From: Thermoplasmata archaeon
Lineage (GTDB): Archaea > Thermoplasmatota > E2 > DHVEG-1
Direction of reading: 5' to 3'
Length of the DNA: 5,554 bases
Assembly (NCBI GenBank): GCA_003649845.1
Contig: QMTB01000108.1
Span: 1-5,554 of the forward strand
This document shows positions 5,313-5,554 of the stretch, piece by piece (the first letter of the stretch is position 1; the number at the start of each line of letters is the position of its first letter). The translations under genes and the position numbers were made by a program. Below the pieces are notes generated by a model. That model worked only from the letters and a program-made list of their open reading frames with translations, did not search any database and was not told where the DNA came from.

Positions 5313-5554
5313 CTATAATGATGTAAGTTTTTCTTCAAGTATATGGATCTTCCTCCTTATCTTCTCCTTCTGTTTTTCATATTTCCCCTTATGTTTATTA
5401 AAAGCTTCCTCTGTTATCTCTCCATCCTTCTATCTCTTTTCGATATCTTTGAATCTCCTATGATACATAGCTCTTATCTCATTTAACTCTTTGATTTTCT
5501 CCTCCAATTTCTCTCTTTTATCCCTCACAGCTCTCCACTTCTCAAATGTTTCTA
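5313..5554 (-). pseudogene. C-terminal end of a coiled-coil protein, interrupted by an in-frame TAG
   Basis: One minus-strand frame reads as a highly charged helical protein from the window edge to a TAG at 5315-5313, except for one TAG at 5432-5430. Before it are 40 codons rich in Lys, Glu and Arg with heptad-like leucines and isoleucines (for example KREKLEEKIKELNEI). After it come 38 codons of the same character, starting KDGEITEEAFNKHKGKYEK and ending in another Lys/Glu-rich helix. The 'KDGEIT-EE-F' segment resembles the 'kGeIseeey' turn seen between helices in many archaeal coiled-coil proteins, usually preceded by an aromatic or leucine, so the TAG probably replaced one codon (for example TAT or TAC). 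A broken gene, a sequencing error, or read-through are possible. TAG as an ordinary pyrrolysine codon is unlikely because three genes here, counting this one, end in TAG. The N-terminal part lies outside the window. Confidence 0.6.

Noticed and set aside
5430..5432. TAG as a general pyrrolysine codon
   Set aside because: The transporter, the aminopeptidase and this gene itself all end in TAG, which would be unusual in a genome that routinely decodes it.
5122..5463. Plus-strand 113-codon open frame across the RAM gene and the coiled-coil gene
   Set aside because: It is an antisense shadow, rich in Ser, Phe and Tyr with no domain; the minus strand explains the bases.
1..5554. CRISPR array, tRNA, rRNA or insertion sequence
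   Set aside because: I saw no regularly spaced repeats, no cloverleaf, no transposase and no terminal inverted repeats on either strand.

Overview
The window looks like archaeal chromosome; I do not assign a phylum. It is AT-rich, with heavy use of ATA (Ile) and AGA/AGG (Arg) codons. TATA boxes sit where archaeal promoters have them. Two starts carry a GGTGA Shine-Dalgarno core that fits the archaeal 16S 3' end. purF appears to be leaderless or nearly so. Gene content agrees: a stand-alone RAM (Lrp/AsnC ligand-binding) protein, an M29 aminopeptidase, a PurF without propeptide but with iron-sulfur cysteines, and a small winged-helix protein.

Left part, plus strand (1-830). The 3' end of an unidentified gene is followed by T-tracts and then a 133-aa protein with one CxxC...CxxC zinc site (274-675). 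After it comes a compact unit with a palindrome, a TATA box, a GGTGA Shine-Dalgarno and a 23-codon open frame. That frame is folded almost entirely into a two-stem hairpin (703-829). It may encode a small protein, be a structured RNA, or serve as the terminator of the convergent leftward genes.

Right part, minus strand (5554 down to 847). In transcription order it holds: the C-terminal end of a coiled-coil protein broken by an in-frame TAG; a stand-alone RAM protein; a ten-helix EamA/DMT-type transporter fused to its own C-terminal RAM domain (ATGA overlap with the previous gene); an M29 aminopeptidase (11-base gap); then, from a separate promoter, a PurF-family amidophosphoribosyltransferase; and a winged-helix protein 2 bases after purF.

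The RAM / transporter-RAM / aminopeptidase set reads as one operon. Its promoter has a perfect 6-3-6 palindrome between the TATA box and the Shine-Dalgarno. My inference is a peptide and amino-acid economy module: the aminopeptidase releases amino acids, RAM domains sense an amino acid or related ligand, and the transporter moves a small metabolite under control of its own RAM domain, perhaps with the free RAM protein as a partner subunit. purF, the entry step of purine synthesis and a glutamine consumer, follows from its own promoter. The transporter-RAM fusion paired with a free RAM protein is the most interesting item here.
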